From Bacteroidaceae bacterium (lineage in GTDB: Bacteria > Bacteroidota > Bacteroidia > Bacteroidales > Bacteroidaceae), in contig JAFOCV010000020.1 of assembly GCA_017381015.1 (NCBI GenBank), positions 1-34,701 of the forward strand: 34,701 nt of DNA, in the 5' to 3' direction. Shown piece after piece: positions 1 through 8,705 of this stretch. Position 1 is the stretch's first letter, and each line of letters opens with the position of its first letter. Under the pieces are notes generated by a model. It was given only the letters and a program-made list of their open reading frames with translations, ran no database searches and had not been told where the DNA came from. The position numbers and the translations under genes were made by a program.

Positions 1-976
1 AGGCTTCGGTCAGTCCTTGATAGGAGACCTCTTTCAGTCCGTGGCGCTGAGAAGAATAAAGTGGACGTTGCCCTAACAAATGTAACAACTTATTGAACAT
101 CTGTATGGCAGAGTCTGGCTTCTGAGCAATGTTGTAATACTTTCCCTTAAGATAAAAGTGGGCCATGTCATAATTCAAGGTATCTAGAGATTCTGTTAGA
201 ATCCCTGTCTTATATTCGTATTCACGCAATAGAATTTCCGCGCATTTAATGTCTTTACGTTCAAGATAGTAATCAGTTTTAAGTGGATATATCAAATCAG
301 GATCCTCTTGAATTCCATTCTTTTCTGTAAATTGCGCTATACTATCCAAAATCATGATTGCTTGTGATTGATTTCTAGAATCATATAAACAACATGCCTG
401 CGCCCACATCAAACGAAGCGCCGATAAGGTATCGCAAATCTGCCATGCCAATCGTTCTGCATTAGAATCTGCTATTCTTTCGTTCTCAAATGCTGCAACG
501 CGCTGATACAACCCTCCCATCTGACTGTAGACACGCATCAATGTGTTCAAATCGCAATCTCCATCGCTTTCATCAACGGCATCTACTGCTAAATTAAGGT
601 ATTTCAGTGCTGAAAGTGCATCCTCCAAATCACGATACGCACAACCAGCCATATAATTGGCCATCATCTGTTCGTTGGCATTGCCATGACGATTGTAATA
701 ATCAACCAATACCAGGGCTATGCTGTCTGTGGTGAAGTTTACAAAAGCCTTGTTTTGTGCCTGGGCATAGACCAGTTCATAGCGCATCTGCTGAGAACGG
801 GACCATGTAGACTTGTCCTCTCTGATGTTGTCCAGAATGAAAAGGGAAGAGTCCGGATTAATATTCAATAATTGCTCAGCATTAGAAACAATATGTTCCA
901 CCTCCTTGTCGTGCACACAACTAACCTGTAGAACATACAATACTGCAAATACGCATACGGAAAATACCTGTTTCAT
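1..976 (-). CDS. TPR-type protein, C-terminus beyond left edge
   Basis: An open frame reads without a stop from an ATG at 976 down to base 1, giving about 325 residues; it is partial because the window ends. The N-terminus is a signal-peptide-like stretch ending in LQVSC (Cys20), a possible but imperfect lipobox. It is followed by INPDSSLFILDNI, the opening helix-turn typical of Bacteroidales tetratricopeptide-repeat proteins, and then by helical, repeat-like segments (YLNLAVDAVDE, SAIQMFNKLLHLL). Such proteins usually continue into a transmembrane helix and a coiled-coil or LuxR-like end, which cannot be seen here. It is probably an envelope-anchored TPR protein of unknown role. A consensus promoter lies 150 bp upstream. 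Codon use is more AT-rich than in the flavodiiron gene. Confidence 0.7.
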   Translation of the reverse strand, partial: MKQVFSVCVFAVLYVLQVSCVHDKEVEHIVSNAEQLLNINPDSSLFILDNIREDKSTWSRSQQMRYELVYAQAQNKAFVNFTTDSIALVLVDYYNRHGNANEQMMANYMAGCAYRDLEDALSALKYLNLAVDAVDESDGDCDLNTLMRVYSQMGGLYQRVAAFENERIADSNAERLAWQICDTLSALRLMWAQACCLYDSRNQSQAIMILDSIAQFTEKNGIQEDPDLIYPLKTDYYLERKDIKCAEILLREYEYKTGILTESLDTLNYDMAHFYLKGKYYNIAQKPDSAIQMFNKLLHLLGQRPLYSSQRHGLKEVSYQGLTEA

Positions 977-1125
977 AAACAATACATAGAATTTGAATAT
1001 ACTTTTCACTACTTATTTACCCACCTATATATATATAATACAAATACGTCTATACATTTGTCACGCGCCACCAACGAAAACAAAAGACGTTTTCATGATA
1101 TACGTTTGGCAACAATTTCAAGACG

Positions 1126-1156
1126 CAAAGGTACACATTATTATCGTGAAAGCCAA
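1126..1156 (-). promoter_or_regulatory. Bacteroidetes-type promoter for the TPR-type gene
   Basis: On the minus strand TTG (1154-1156) is followed after exactly 20 bp by TACCTTTG (1126-1133), which matches the Bacteroidetes primary-sigma consensus. The expected start near 1120 would leave a leader of about 145 nt. Confidence 0.7.
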
Positions 1157-1436
1157 GGTATGACACGACATTCTCTTTTCCGCAAGTTGTAAAAATCCTG
1201 TTGCTGTATTACCATTGCTAAATCTCAATCTGTCAGAATAATCGTCTGTATCATAACGAGAATACACAAACCGCTTATATGTTGAAAGCTTACAAATGCG
1301 CTTAAGAGCACAATTTTACACTAACTATGTACCCCTCCTTGATTAACCGAGCCATCACTGGGGGATTTTATTTGACCATGGCAGAGGATATGACTGCCTT
1401 GATGTATCAGTGCATAGTTGTTTTTCTTCTTTTCTC

Positions 1437-1467
1437 TTGCTCAGTTGCTAAAATTGAAATACCTTTG
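1437..1467 (+). promoter_or_regulatory. Promoter for the flavodiiron protein gene
   Basis: TTG at 1437-1439, a 20-bp spacer, then TACCTTTG at 1460-1467. The predicted start lies about 28 nt before the ATG at 1500. Confidence 0.8.
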
Positions 1468-1499
1468 TACGTGGATAATATTAAAAAAGGTATAAACAA

Positions 1500-2669
1500 A
1501 TGATTAACCAAATTAACGACAACATACGCTATATTGGTGTAGATGACTTGGATATTGACTTGTTTGAGAGTCAGTACGTTGTACCCGAGGGCATGAGTTA
1601 CAATAGTTGGGTGATAATGGACGAGAAAGTGGCCATCATGGACACTGCTGATGCTCGCAAGGGTGAAGAGTGGCAGAAAAACCTGGTGGAGGCTTTGGAT
1701 GGCCGCATGCCCGACTATCTGGTGTGCCAGCACATGGAGCCCGACCATTCAGCACTGGTGGGCAAGACCATGCTGGAATACCCTACCCTCACTCTGGTAT
1801 GCTCTGCACAGACAGTTAAGATGCTAGGTCACTACTTTGACTATGATGCTTTTGCTGACCGCGTGATGGTGGTAAAAGAGGGCGATATCCTGGAGCTTGG
1901 AGCTCACACACTGCACTTTATTGCAGCTCCCATGGTACATTGGCCAGAGGTGATAATGACCTACGAGTCTAGCGAGAAGATATTGTTTGCTGCTGATGGT
2001 TTTGGCAAATTTGGCGCTCTGTGCAATGAGACTGACGATTGGGCTTGCGAAGCTCGTAGATATTACTTCAACATTTGCGGCAAGTATGGTATGCAGGTGC
2101 AGAATGTACTCAAGAAGGCTGCCAATCTGGATATAGAGGCCATCATGCCCTTGCATGGACCTATGCTGCAAGGTGAAGCATTGGCAGAGGCTATAAGATT
2201 GTACGACCTATGGAGCCGTTACGAACCCGAATCGGAGGGTATTCTGGTAGCGTATGCCAGCATACATGGCAATACAGCACAGGTGGCAAAGAAATTGGCT
2301 GAGATGCTGAAAGAGAATGGAGCAAAGAAGGTGGTGGTGAGCGACCTCAGTCGTGACGACATGGCAGAGGTGATAGAGGATGCCTTCCGCTATCCCAAGA
2401 TAGTGTGCTGCGCTGCTTCGTACGATGCTGGTGTGTTCCCTCCCATGCACGATTTCCTTCATCATCTGCAAATCAAGAACTTCCAGCGCCGTCAATTCGC
2501 CATCGTGGAGAATGGCACCTGGGCTCCAACCGCAGGCAAAGTGATGCGCCAAATGATTGAGGGTATGAAGCAGTGCGAGATAGTGGAACCCACCATTACC
2601 ATCTGGGGCAAGCTAAAGGATTCTGACCTGCCCAACCTGGAAGCTCTAGCAAAGAAGATTACAGAGTAA
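1500..2669 (+). CDS. Class A flavodiiron protein (NO/O2 reductase)
   Basis: 389 residues, the usual size of a class A flavodiiron protein: a metallo-beta-lactamase-like diiron domain followed by a flavodoxin domain. The diiron ligands are visible as HMEPDH (His78, Glu80, Asp82, His83), His147 (MVHWPE), Asp166 (AADGFG) and His219 (LHGP). The flavodoxin domain starts near 247, with an FMN phosphate loop at YASIHGNTA. These cytosolic enzymes reduce O2 to water and/or NO to N2O, taking electrons from rubredoxin or a flavin reductase, and protect anaerobes. No rubredoxin domain is fused and no rubredoxin gene is adjacent, so the electron donor lies elsewhere. It is monocistronic, with its own promoter and a shared terminator toward yidC. 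O2 versus NO preference cannot be judged from sequence. Confidence 0.93.
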   Translation: MINQINDNIRYIGVDDLDIDLFESQYVVPEGMSYNSWVIMDEKVAIMDTADARKGEEWQKNLVEALDGRMPDYLVCQHMEPDHSALVGKTMLEYPTLTLVCSAQTVKMLGHYFDYDAFADRVMVVKEGDILELGAHTLHFIAAPMVHWPEVIMTYESSEKILFAADGFGKFGALCNETDDWACEARRYYFNICGKYGMQVQNVLKKAANLDIEAIMPLHGPMLQGEALAEAIRLYDLWSRYEPESEGILVAYASIHGNTAQVAKKLAEMLKENGAKKVVVSDLSRDDMAEVIEDAFRYPKIVCCAASYDAGVFPPMHDFLHHLQIKNFQRRQFAIVENGTWAPTAGKVMRQMIEGMKQCEIVEPTITIWGKLKDSDLPNLEALAKKITE

Positions 2670-2672
2670 TTA

Positions 2673-2744
2673 CTCAGACTTTTCAGAGTACTCGGAGTAT
2701 TCAGAGTACTCTGATTATTCTGATTATTCAGAGTACTCAGAATA
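2673..2744. repeat. 9-bp-period degenerate array (8 units)
   Basis: Eight in-phase 9-mers start four bases after the flavodiiron stop codon: CTCAGACTT, TTCAGAGTA, CTCGGAGTA, TTCAGAGTA, CTCTGATTA, TTCTGATTA, TTCAGAGTA, CTCAGAATA. The period never slips although the units differ. Some joints form palindromes such as TCAGAGTACTCTGA. A near-identical family of words is found at 17789-17860. Confidence 0.85.
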
Positions 2745-2746
2745 AG

Positions 2747-2803
2747 AAAAAAAAAGAACTGGAGATGAGGACCACGTGCGCCTCGTATCTCCAGTTCTTT
2801 TTT
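2747..2803. terminator. Bidirectional terminator between flavodiiron gene and yidC
   Basis: A long stem pairs AAAAGAACTGGAGAT plus GAGG (2752-2770) with CCTC plus ATCTCCAGTTCTTTT (2781-2801). It is flanked by an A-run on the left and a T-run on the right, so it can stop transcription of both convergent genes. Confidence 0.88.
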
Positions 2804-2823
2804 ATCATTCAATGCCTGCAATT

Positions 2824-4686
2824 TTACTGCTGACGATTCTTCTGTTGCTCCTCCATCTGCTTTTGCAGAGCCTGAAGGCGTGCTGCCATACCACCCATGT
2901 TCTTGGGATCGTTCTTGTGCTTCTCACGGTATTCCTCCAGCTTGGCTAGCAACTTCTTGTCGTCGGTGCTCTTGCGCAAGTACCACATAATCAAGATACT
3001 GGTAAGACCAGAGAGGAAGTAGTAATAGCAAAGACCACTAGAGTAATTATTGAACATGAAGAAGAACATCAAGGGCATGATGTACATCATGTACTGCATC
3101 ATCTTCATCTGCTGAGCCTGCTCGCTAGACATTTGGTCCTTCTGCTGGCGCATAGATATCCAGGTGTTGATGATATTTGTAGCACAGAATAGTACACAGA
3201 AGATGCTCAGGTGGTCGCCAATCAACCATAGGTCGGCATCCCAACTCAATAGTGAATCGTAAGCAGAGAGGTCGTCTGCCCAAAGGAAGCTCTCGCCACG
3301 GAGGGCAATGGCATTGGGCACAAAGTTGAAGAGCGCAATCCAGATAGGCATCTGAATGAGCATAGGCAAACATCCACCCATGGGGCTTACTCCGTATTCG
3401 CGATAGATTTGCATCATCTCTGTCTGCTTCTTCATGGCATCCTCGGGCTTGGGATACTTGGCATTCAAAGCGTCAATCTTGGGCTTAAGAACGCGCATAC
3501 GAGCGCTGCTCAAATAGCTCTTCTTGGTAGTGGGATAAACGAATATCTTAACAATAAGAGTGAGCAAGAGAATAACCCAACCCATGTTCATGCCAAAACC
3601 TGCAAGGAAGTCAAACAAGGGAAGGATAAGCCAACGGTTGATAACGCGGAACAAGGGCCAACCGAGGTATACCAACTTCTCCATCTCCAAATCTTTGTCG
3701 GCAGAAATCAACTTGTCGTGGTCCTTGAGGATATGGAAATCGTTGGGACCGATGTACATATTTAGCTCTGTGCTCTCCACACCTGTGGGGTCAAAGGCAC
3801 AGTTCATCTGAGCCGAGTACTTCTTCAAGTCGCCAGACCCCTTCTTGCAAGCTGTACTCTTGAGCGTAGCATCGTCAAACTGATTGGGAGCAATCAACAC
3901 GCAGCTGAAGAACTGGTTCTTGAAAGCTACCCACTCGAGAGGCATCTCCATGGTTTCTGACTCGTCGCCTGTCTCTGAGAGTTTGTCGGTATCGCCATTC
4001 TTCTCCTTATAGGTGAGAGAAGAGAACTGCTGCTCGAAGTCGAAGCCTTTCTCCTGCTGAGCTGCCACATCCTGCCAATTGATGCTCATGCTATGAGTAC
4101 CAGGGTGCAAAACATTGCCCATACCAGTAGCTTGCATAGTAATCTTAACCAAATAACTGTCCTTAACGAGCTGATAGTTGATATCTAAGTGAGATGCCTC
4201 GTTGCCTAGACGCATGGTCACGGTGCTATCAGTACGATTAAGAGCCTGGAAGGTATAGTCGCGTGTATCGATGTTCAAGTCCTTGCCTGTAAGCACATAG
4301 CTTAGGCTATTCAAGTCCTTGCGCAATAGCATCACGTCTTCCTTCTGCTGATTCTTGTACTCACTCAAACTTGCATGCAGAATACTACCTCCCTTGGTAT
4401 TCAATGTAAGATTGAGCAAACCATTGCTCAACACCACCTCTTCGCTCTGTGCATTGCGAGCATTGAAGAAAAGCGAGGTGCTGTCCAATGCCATCATGGC
4501 CAACTCTTGTGTCTTCTTTTCCTGAGCCTTGATAGCCTCTTCTTGTTTCTGTGCTTGTGCAATACTATCCTGGCGAGCCATTTCTCTCATCTGTGCAACC
4601 TCCTCTGCAGAGGGCTTGCTATACCAGTTGAAGCCGAAAAGCACCAAAACAATCAGCACAAGGCCAATAATTGTGTTCTTATCCAT
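2824..4686 (-). CDS. yidC: Membrane protein insertase YidC
   Basis: 620 residues, the usual length of Bacteroidetes YidC. The N-terminal membrane anchor is at residues 5-22 (IIGLVLIVLVLFGFNWY). A large periplasmic domain spans about 60-340. The conserved insertase core follows, with the membrane segment at MGWVILLLTLIVKIFVYP and the family motif region around SPMGGCLPMLIQMPIWIALF, then further hydrophobic helices. The end is a basic, Gln/Lys-rich cytosolic tail suited to ribosome contact. It inserts inner-membrane proteins alone or with SecYEG. Transcription probably begins in the promoter-bearing repeat at 4721-4753, about 28 nt before the ATG. In many Bacteroidetes pyrG precedes yidC; here the upstream DNA is instead the repeat array, and the next gene diverges. 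Confidence 0.97.
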   Translation of the reverse strand: MDKNTIIGLVLIVLVLFGFNWYSKPSAEEVAQMREMARQDSIAQAQKQEEAIKAQEKKTQELAMMALDSTSLFFNARNAQSEEVVLSNGLLNLTLNTKGGSILHASLSEYKNQQKEDVMLLRKDLNSLSYVLTGKDLNIDTRDYTFQALNRTDSTVTMRLGNEASHLDINYQLVKDSYLVKITMQATGMGNVLHPGTHSMSINWQDVAAQQEKGFDFEQQFSSLTYKEKNGDTDKLSETGDESETMEMPLEWVAFKNQFFSCVLIAPNQFDDATLKSTACKKGSGDLKKYSAQMNCAFDPTGVESTELNMYIGPNDFHILKDHDKLISADKDLEMEKLVYLGWPLFRVINRWLILPLFDFLAGFGMNMGWVILLLTLIVKIFVYPTTKKSYLSSARMRVLKPKIDALNAKYPKPEDAMKKQTEMMQIYREYGVSPMGGCLPMLIQMPIWIALFNFVPNAIALRGESFLWADDLSAYDSLLSWDADLWLIGDHLSIFCVLFCATNIINTWISMRQQKDQMSSEQAQQMKMMQYMMYIMPLMFFFMFNNYSSGLCYYYFLSGLTSILIMWYLRKSTDDKKLLAKLEEYREKHKNDPKNMGGMAARLQALQKQMEEQQKNRQQ

Positions 4687-4720
4687 ATGTTTTTATTATA
4701 TTTTTTCCACAAAACGCGGG

Positions 4721-4753
4721 CAAAGGTACGAATAAGCGAGCGAAAAAACAAAA
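4721..4753 (-). promoter_or_regulatory. yidC promoter inside a repeat unit
   Basis: On the minus strand TTTTG (4749-4753) is followed after 20 bp by TACCTTTG (4721-4728), a perfect Bacteroidetes promoter. It lies wholly inside the first 75-bp repeat unit. The same arrangement recurs in unit 3, with TTTG at 4899-4902, a 20-bp spacer and TACCTTTG at 4871-4878. Confidence 0.8.
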
Positions 4754-4983
4754 GAATTTTGATTTTTCCGAGCGAAAGTACCTTAGACCATAAGGTCAAA
4801 GCACGAATAAGCGAGCGAAAAAACAAAAGAAATTTGATTTTTCCGAGTGTGAGTACCTTAGAGAGAACATCAAAGGTACGAATAAGCGAGCAAAATATCA
4901 AATTTATTTGAATATTTTCGAGCGAAAGTACCTTAGACCATAAGGTCAAAGTACGAATAAGCGAACAAAAAAACAAAAGAATA
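4721..4983 (-). repeat. Four tandem 75-bp promoter-bearing repeats
   Basis: Units begin at 4721, 4797, 4871 and 4947 (periods 76, 74, 76); the last is cut short near 4983. Each opens with CAAAG..ACGAATAAGCGA. Units 1-3 also carry a distal arm ending in GTACCTTAG, so AAGGTAC at one end can pair with GTACCTT at the other in units 1 and 3. Units 1 and 3 keep an intact TACCTTTG -7 box on the minus strand; in units 2 and 4 the box has lost a base (TGCTTTG, TACTTTG). The rest of the 439-bp gap (4984-5125) holds only the promoter of the next gene. Confidence 0.88.
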
Positions 4984-5091
4984 GCCCCCATAGACATAGA
5001 AAAATAATCAATTAAAAGTGCTTCGAATATTATTTTCTTCAATTTATCACACTTATATCCGTTTAAAACGAGGAAAATTAAAATAATATCG

Positions 5092-5099
5092 TAACTTTG
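5092..5099 (+). promoter_or_regulatory. -7 box for the DUF3078 gene
   Basis: TAACTTTG lies 26 nt before the ATG at 5126. No TTG is found at the expected -33 distance, so this is a half-consensus promoter. Confidence 0.55.
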
Positions 5100-5125
5100 C
5101 GCTATACTTATTTTATAATAAGATT

Positions 5126-6589
5126 ATGCAAAAATATTTATTATTTCTTACATTCATTTTCATCTCAATAGTAGCTCTTTCGCAAGAGCAAAAAGATAGT
5201 CTTCTGGTGGATTCTATCGCTATGGCAAAAGATACCGTAGTGGTAGTAAAAGACAGCACCATTGTGACTGAAGACTCTCTCAGAATAGCAGAAGCTACGG
5301 AAGAACATATAGTGAAAGACACCGTAGTTGGCGACAAAAAGACTATCAAGCAAACCGTAACATGGCAATACAGAGCTGACTCTATAGCCACGGTTTATCA
5401 GAAGGCATTCCTTGTTCTGCTTCAGCACCGCAACTCACGATTAGCCAATCCCCCTTACCTAAAACCATTGGATGTATATAGCATGCGTATAGCTATGCCT
5501 CCTACATTCTATGCCTCTTCAGTGCTACAACAGTTCAATGCATCTGACATAGACAAATGTGTTGACCCTCAACTGATACGCATGTATATGGTAAACAATG
5601 CCTTAGCTAAATTGTATGTGCGACAACCAGAATTGGTAAAACAAACCGACGAGCAGGTAAAGAAGGCTGGTACCCTGCGCAACGATGTGCATGGCTCGCT
5701 AACCACGGAAACCAAACTTACAGACAAGGTGGTGAATGTCAGCCTTGACTCGGACATGAAAGAGGGGGTGCAATTGGTTACTCGTCGTCCAAATTTCTGG
5801 AAGATAAAAGGTAATGGATCGTTGCAATTCTCTCAGAACTATTTCTCAGAAAACTGGTTCCAAGGTGGTAACAATAACTACACCATTCTTGCCAGAGGTA
5901 CCGTAAACATCAATTTTGACAACAAACAAAATGTCAGTTGGGAAAACAGAATTGATGCCGAACTGGGATACCAAACTACTGGCGATACAGATAAGCAACG
6001 CTCTGCACGTCCAACCAGTAACTTGCTCCGCTTGACCACAAAACTGGGTTACAAGGCATACAAGACATTGTACTATACCACTCAGGTTCAAGCATCTACG
6101 CAGCTGGTACCCCAATACCAAACAAATACAAAAAACATTATTTCCAGCTTCCTCTCTCCCATGAATATGACTATATCCGTGGGTCTTGATTATAAGTTTG
6201 CGACGAAGAACAATAACTTTAGCGGAAGCGTTTATGTAGCTCCTTGTTCATACAACATGCGTTATGTGGACAGAAAGTCACTTGCCAGTCGTCATGGTGT
6301 GGAGAAAGGCAAACATGCTTACCACAACTTTGGTCCTAGTATAAACATCAATGCAACATGGAAAATTACCAAAGACATCAGTTGGAGAACTCGCATATAC
6401 TGGATTAGTAACTTGTCCTACACCAATATCGAGTGGGAAAACAATATCAATTTCTCCATCAACAAATACATGTCTGCACAGATGCAACTCTATCCCAAGT
6501 TTGACGATAGCAGTAAATCCAACAAAGGAGATGCAGGATATCTCATGTTCAAGGAATGGTTGTCTCTTGGTATGAATTATAGTTGGTAA
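5126..6589 (+). CDS. DUF3078 outer-membrane beta-barrel-like protein
   Basis: 487 residues. The signal peptide is at 1-19 ([16 protein letters not shown]). Residues 20-90 are a polar stretch rich in Asp, Val and Lys. From about 215 there is a series of alternating hydrophobic/aromatic strands ([32 protein letters not shown]) ending in MNYSW, an aromatic C-terminus typical of barrel proteins. The WFQGGNNN motif and strand layout match DUF3078 proteins, found widely in Bacteroidetes and of unknown function. It is likely exported and inserted in the outer membrane. engB follows after 4 bp, so the two are probably co-transcribed, although a functional link is not obvious. Confidence 0.82.
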   Translation: MQKYLLFLTFIFISIVALSQEQKDSLLVDSIAMAKDTVVVVKDSTIVTEDSLRIAEATEEHIVKDTVVGDKKTIKQTVTWQYRADSIATVYQKAFLVLLQHRNSRLANPPYLKPLDVYSMRIAMPPTFYASSVLQQFNASDIDKCVDPQLIRMYMVNNALAKLYVRQPELVKQTDEQVKKAGTLRNDVHGSLTTETKLTDKVVNVSLDSDMKEGVQLVTRRPNFWKIKGNGSLQFSQNYFSENWFQGGNNNYTILARGTVNINFDNKQNVSWENRIDAELGYQTTGDTDKQRSARPTSNLLRLTTKLGYKAYKTLYYTTQVQASTQLVPQYQTNTKNIISSFLSPMNMTISVGLDYKFATKNNNFSGSVYVAPCSYNMRYVDRKSLASRHGVEKGKHAYHNFGPSININATWKITKDISWRTRIYWISNLSYTNIEWENNINFSINKYMSAQMQLYPKFDDSSKSNKGDAGYLMFKEWLSLGMNYSW

Positions 6590-6593
6590 ATAT

Positions 6594-7241
6594 ATGAAAA
6601 TCAATACAGCAGAATATCTCATTTCCAGTGCAAAGGTGGAACAATGTCCCAAGGCTGGATACCCAGAATATGCATTCATCGGCAGAAGTAATGTGGGCAA
6701 GAGCTCGCTTATTAACATGCTAGCCGACAATGCAAAGTTGGCCAAGACATCATCAATGCCTGGTAAGACCGTACTTATCAACCATTTCTTGATAAATCGC
6801 CCCGTTGAAGGCAAGCAACACAATGCTGCTGATGCGCCATGGTACCTGGTAGACCTCCCTGGCTATGGCTATGCCAAGCGTAGCAAGAAAGCACAGGAGG
6901 AGTTTGAACACATGATCAGCTCGTATATCCTTGAGCGTGAGCAGATGACCCTGCTATTCATATTAATAGACGTGCGTCTGGAACCTCAGAAGATAGACCT
7001 CGAATTCATTGAATGGTTAGGAGAAAATGGTGTTCCCTTTGCTATAGTATTTACAAAAGCCGACAAGGTGACCAAGGGACGATTGGGAGGAAACGTACAG
7101 CATTATCTCAAGGTGCTCTCCCAACAATGGGAAGAACTGCCACCCTACTTCGTCACTAGTAGCGAAACTGGCAAAGGCCGCGAAGAACTTCTCCAATACA
7201 TAGGAGAAATTAATATTTCCATAGCCAATCAAGAAGAATAA
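6594..7241 (+). CDS. engB: Ribosome biogenesis GTPase EngB/YsxC
   Basis: 215 residues, a usual length for this TrmE-Era-EngA-EngB family GTPase that helps assemble the large ribosomal subunit. The G1 loop is GRSNVGKS (30-37), G3 is DLPG (87-90), G4 is TKAD (154-157) and G5 is SSE (189-191). The switch region is [13 protein letters not shown]. Both the start and the N-terminal strand ([11 protein letters not shown]) fit the family. It is cytosolic and usually essential. It lies 4 bp after the DUF3078 gene with no own promoter, and a long hairpin follows. Confidence 0.96.
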   Translation: MKINTAEYLISSAKVEQCPKAGYPEYAFIGRSNVGKSSLINMLADNAKLAKTSSMPGKTVLINHFLINRPVEGKQHNAADAPWYLVDLPGYGYAKRSKKAQEEFEHMISSYILEREQMTLLFILIDVRLEPQKIDLEFIEWLGENGVPFAIVFTKADKVTKGRLGGNVQHYLKVLSQQWEELPPYFVTSSETGKGREELLQYIGEINISIANQEE

Positions 7242-7275
7242 GCTATCTGGCAAGAATTAGTCAGATAATACAAAA

Positions 7276-7337
7276 CTACCAGCATCTAAATGTTTGTTAT
7301 ACTCCTCACCAAAGGAAATACATTTAGATACTGGTAG
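7276..7337 (+). terminator. Long stem-loop after engB
   Basis: CTACCAGCATCTAAATG (7276-7292) pairs with CATTTAGATACTGGTAG (7321-7337), a 17-bp stem with one mismatch and a 28-nt loop. The tail is AT-rich but not a strict T-run, so it may be a processing or stability hairpin as much as a terminator. Confidence 0.6.
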
Positions 7338-7352
7338 GTTAATTTATTCATA

Positions 7353-7400
7353 CTAAACCCATAAAATAAAAATATAGGGCCGCTTCACAGCGCCCCTATA
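7353..7400 (-). terminator. Terminator of the secG-kinase operon
   Basis: TATAGGG-C-CGCT (7373-7384) pairs with AGCG-C-CCCTATA (7389-7400). On the minus strand it is followed by a T-rich tail (7353-7372). It ends the minus-strand operon about 97 bp after the kinase stop codon. The 255-bp gap 7242-7496 holds nothing else that I can recognise. Confidence 0.75.
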
Positions 7401-7496
7401 CCATCCTTTAGGTATTAGTTTGTTTAAGGTAAAAAGATTGTTTTCAGGATAACTGTAGCAAAGATAATACTATTTTTTCATCGCTACAAGTATTTA

Positions 7497-8339
7497 TTAT
7501 ATGTTAAACAACATAAAATGATATTTTAGCATTTCTAGGGCAGGTCGTTCTATAAATTTACCACAAACTAAGCCACATTGCTGGCATGCGAGCGTGATTT
7601 CTGCAGAAAAATTGCATGCTACTCCACCAACAAAATTTACTGATAAATCTTTCCTGTCGTAGGGAATAACATTTCTACGCAAGAATCTACAGAACTCTTC
7701 CACCACCATTGCCCTAACTCCACTCTTCTCAATATTACGCTTTATGAAAGGAACAAACGAAGCCAGGTATTTATTAGCTTGTGGCTTACGATACACATTA
7801 TTTATAATATCTGCCGTAGTAAGGGAGTATTCCTCTGAAAACTGATTCCAAAGATAGCGTAAATCTCCCTTTAGCATCTCAGAAATGAGAAGTTTGCCCA
7901 ACACCGCTCCACTACCCTCATCACCTAGAATATATCCCATAGGAGAGGTATTGCTCAATATCGCGCCGTCCTTGCAATAGCATGAATTACTGCCGGTTCC
8001 TAGAATGCATGCAATGCCTTCTGCTCTACCACATAGTGCGCGTGCTGCACCTAGCAAGTCTGTGTAAACATTAATCTTTGCATGCAAAAAATGTTGCATC
8101 AAAGCATTGCTCACACTAGCAGAAAAGGGTTCTATGCATCCTGCACCATAGAAATGAATTTCTGTTATACTTTCCGGCGCTATCTGATTGGCATATAATA
8201 ATGGCATCAATTCAGTGCTCAGTATCCTGGAAATTTCTTCCTTGGAATCGCGCACAGGATTGATGCCATTAGTAGTAACAGTTAGCTTATCAGTAATCCA
8301 CTCTGTCTTGGTGGAACCACTATCTGCTACAAGTATCAT
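7497..8339 (-). CDS. BadF/BadG-type sugar (GlcNAc-like) kinase
   Basis: 280 residues of the ASKHA (actin/hexokinase) fold. The phosphate-1 loop is DSGSTKTEW at residues 6-14, the second phosphate loop is LGTGSNS, followed by GDEGSGA, and an adenosine-type motif is VGGVACNF near 240. The layout matches the BadF/BadG/BcrA/BcrD ATPase family clade annotated as N-acetylglucosamine kinase-like in Bacteroidetes. It probably phosphorylates an amino sugar recycled from cell wall or host glycans; the exact substrate is an inference. It lies 23 bp after secG and ends the operon. Confidence 0.82.
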   Translation of the reverse strand: MILVADSGSTKTEWITDKLTVTTNGINPVRDSKEEISRILSTELMPLLYANQIAPESITEIHFYGAGCIEPFSASVSNALMQHFLHAKINVYTDLLGAARALCGRAEGIACILGTGSNSCYCKDGAILSNTSPMGYILGDEGSGAVLGKLLISEMLKGDLRYLWNQFSEEYSLTTADIINNVYRKPQANKYLASFVPFIKRNIEKSGVRAMVVEEFCRFLRRNVIPYDRKDLSVNFVGGVACNFSAEITLACQQCGLVCGKFIERPALEMLKYHFMLFNI

Positions 8340-8362
8340 AAGAATAAGATAGAGAGCAAATA

Positions 8363-8704
8363 TTAATTTGCAGCATCAGTTGCAGAAGCTGCATCAACAG
8401 TAGGAGCTGCATCAACTGCAGGAAGAGAAGGAAGCTCAGTAGCAGGCTGCTCCATCTGCAAAACGCTATCCACTGTATCTGCGCTTGTCAAGAAAACAGT
8501 GCTAATTACGCTCAATACTACCATCACACCAGCTAGGCTCCATGTGATTTTCTCAATGATGTTTGTGGTCTTAGGTGCACCCAAAAGGCTATTGCCGCTT
8601 GCATAGTCAGCTGCCAAACCACCACCTTTGCTCTCCTGGATAACTACGATTGTGCACATTAGCACGCTAGCCAAGACAATAAGAATTACAATAATTGTGT
8701 ACAT
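8363..8704 (-). CDS. secG: Preprotein translocase subunit SecG
   Basis: 113 residues with two membrane helices (1-22 and about 52-72) joined by the SecG signature loop IQESKGGGLAADYASGNSLLG. It is part of the SecYEG channel. The C-terminal 30 residues are an Ala/Pro/Thr-rich low-complexity tail, which is common in Bacteroidetes SecG. The start is one base after the stop of the TPR gene, so the genes are tightly coupled. Confidence 0.95.
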   Translation of the reverse strand: MYTIIVILIVLASVLMCTIVVIQESKGGGLAADYASGNSLLGAPKTTNIIEKITWSLAGVMVVLSVISTVFLTSADTVDSVLQMEQPATELPSLPAVDAAPTVDAASATDAAN

Positions 8705-8705
8705 A

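Larger units (their letters stand above)
977..1499. other. Divergent intergenic region
   Basis: This gap separates the divergent TPR-type gene and the flavodiiron gene. It holds one promoter for each (1126-1156 minus, 1437-1467 plus). Between them, about 1160-1430, I see no convincing gene. A weak CCCC/GGGG pairing with a T-rich tail near 1332-1372 resembles a poor terminator, but no gene ending there could be found. Confidence 0.5.

Noticed and set aside
1332..1372. A terminator for an unseen small RNA
   Set aside because: The pairing CCCC/GGGG with TGAT/ATCA is weak, and no plus-strand promoter with a proper -33 box was found upstream.
2673..2744. CRISPR array
   Set aside because: Units of 9 bp have no spacers, and no cas genes are present. 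The 75-bp and heptad arrays fail for the same reason.
4375..4911. A 178-codon plus-strand frame overlapping yidC and the repeats
   Set aside because: The first half is antisense to yidC and the second half is repeat DNA; there is no family resemblance.
4653..5042. A 129-codon minus-strand open frame rich in repeated LIRTLTLWSKVL-like words
   Set aside because: It is a translation of the 75-bp DNA repeats and contains the yidC promoter; the apparent protein repeats follow from the DNA repeats.
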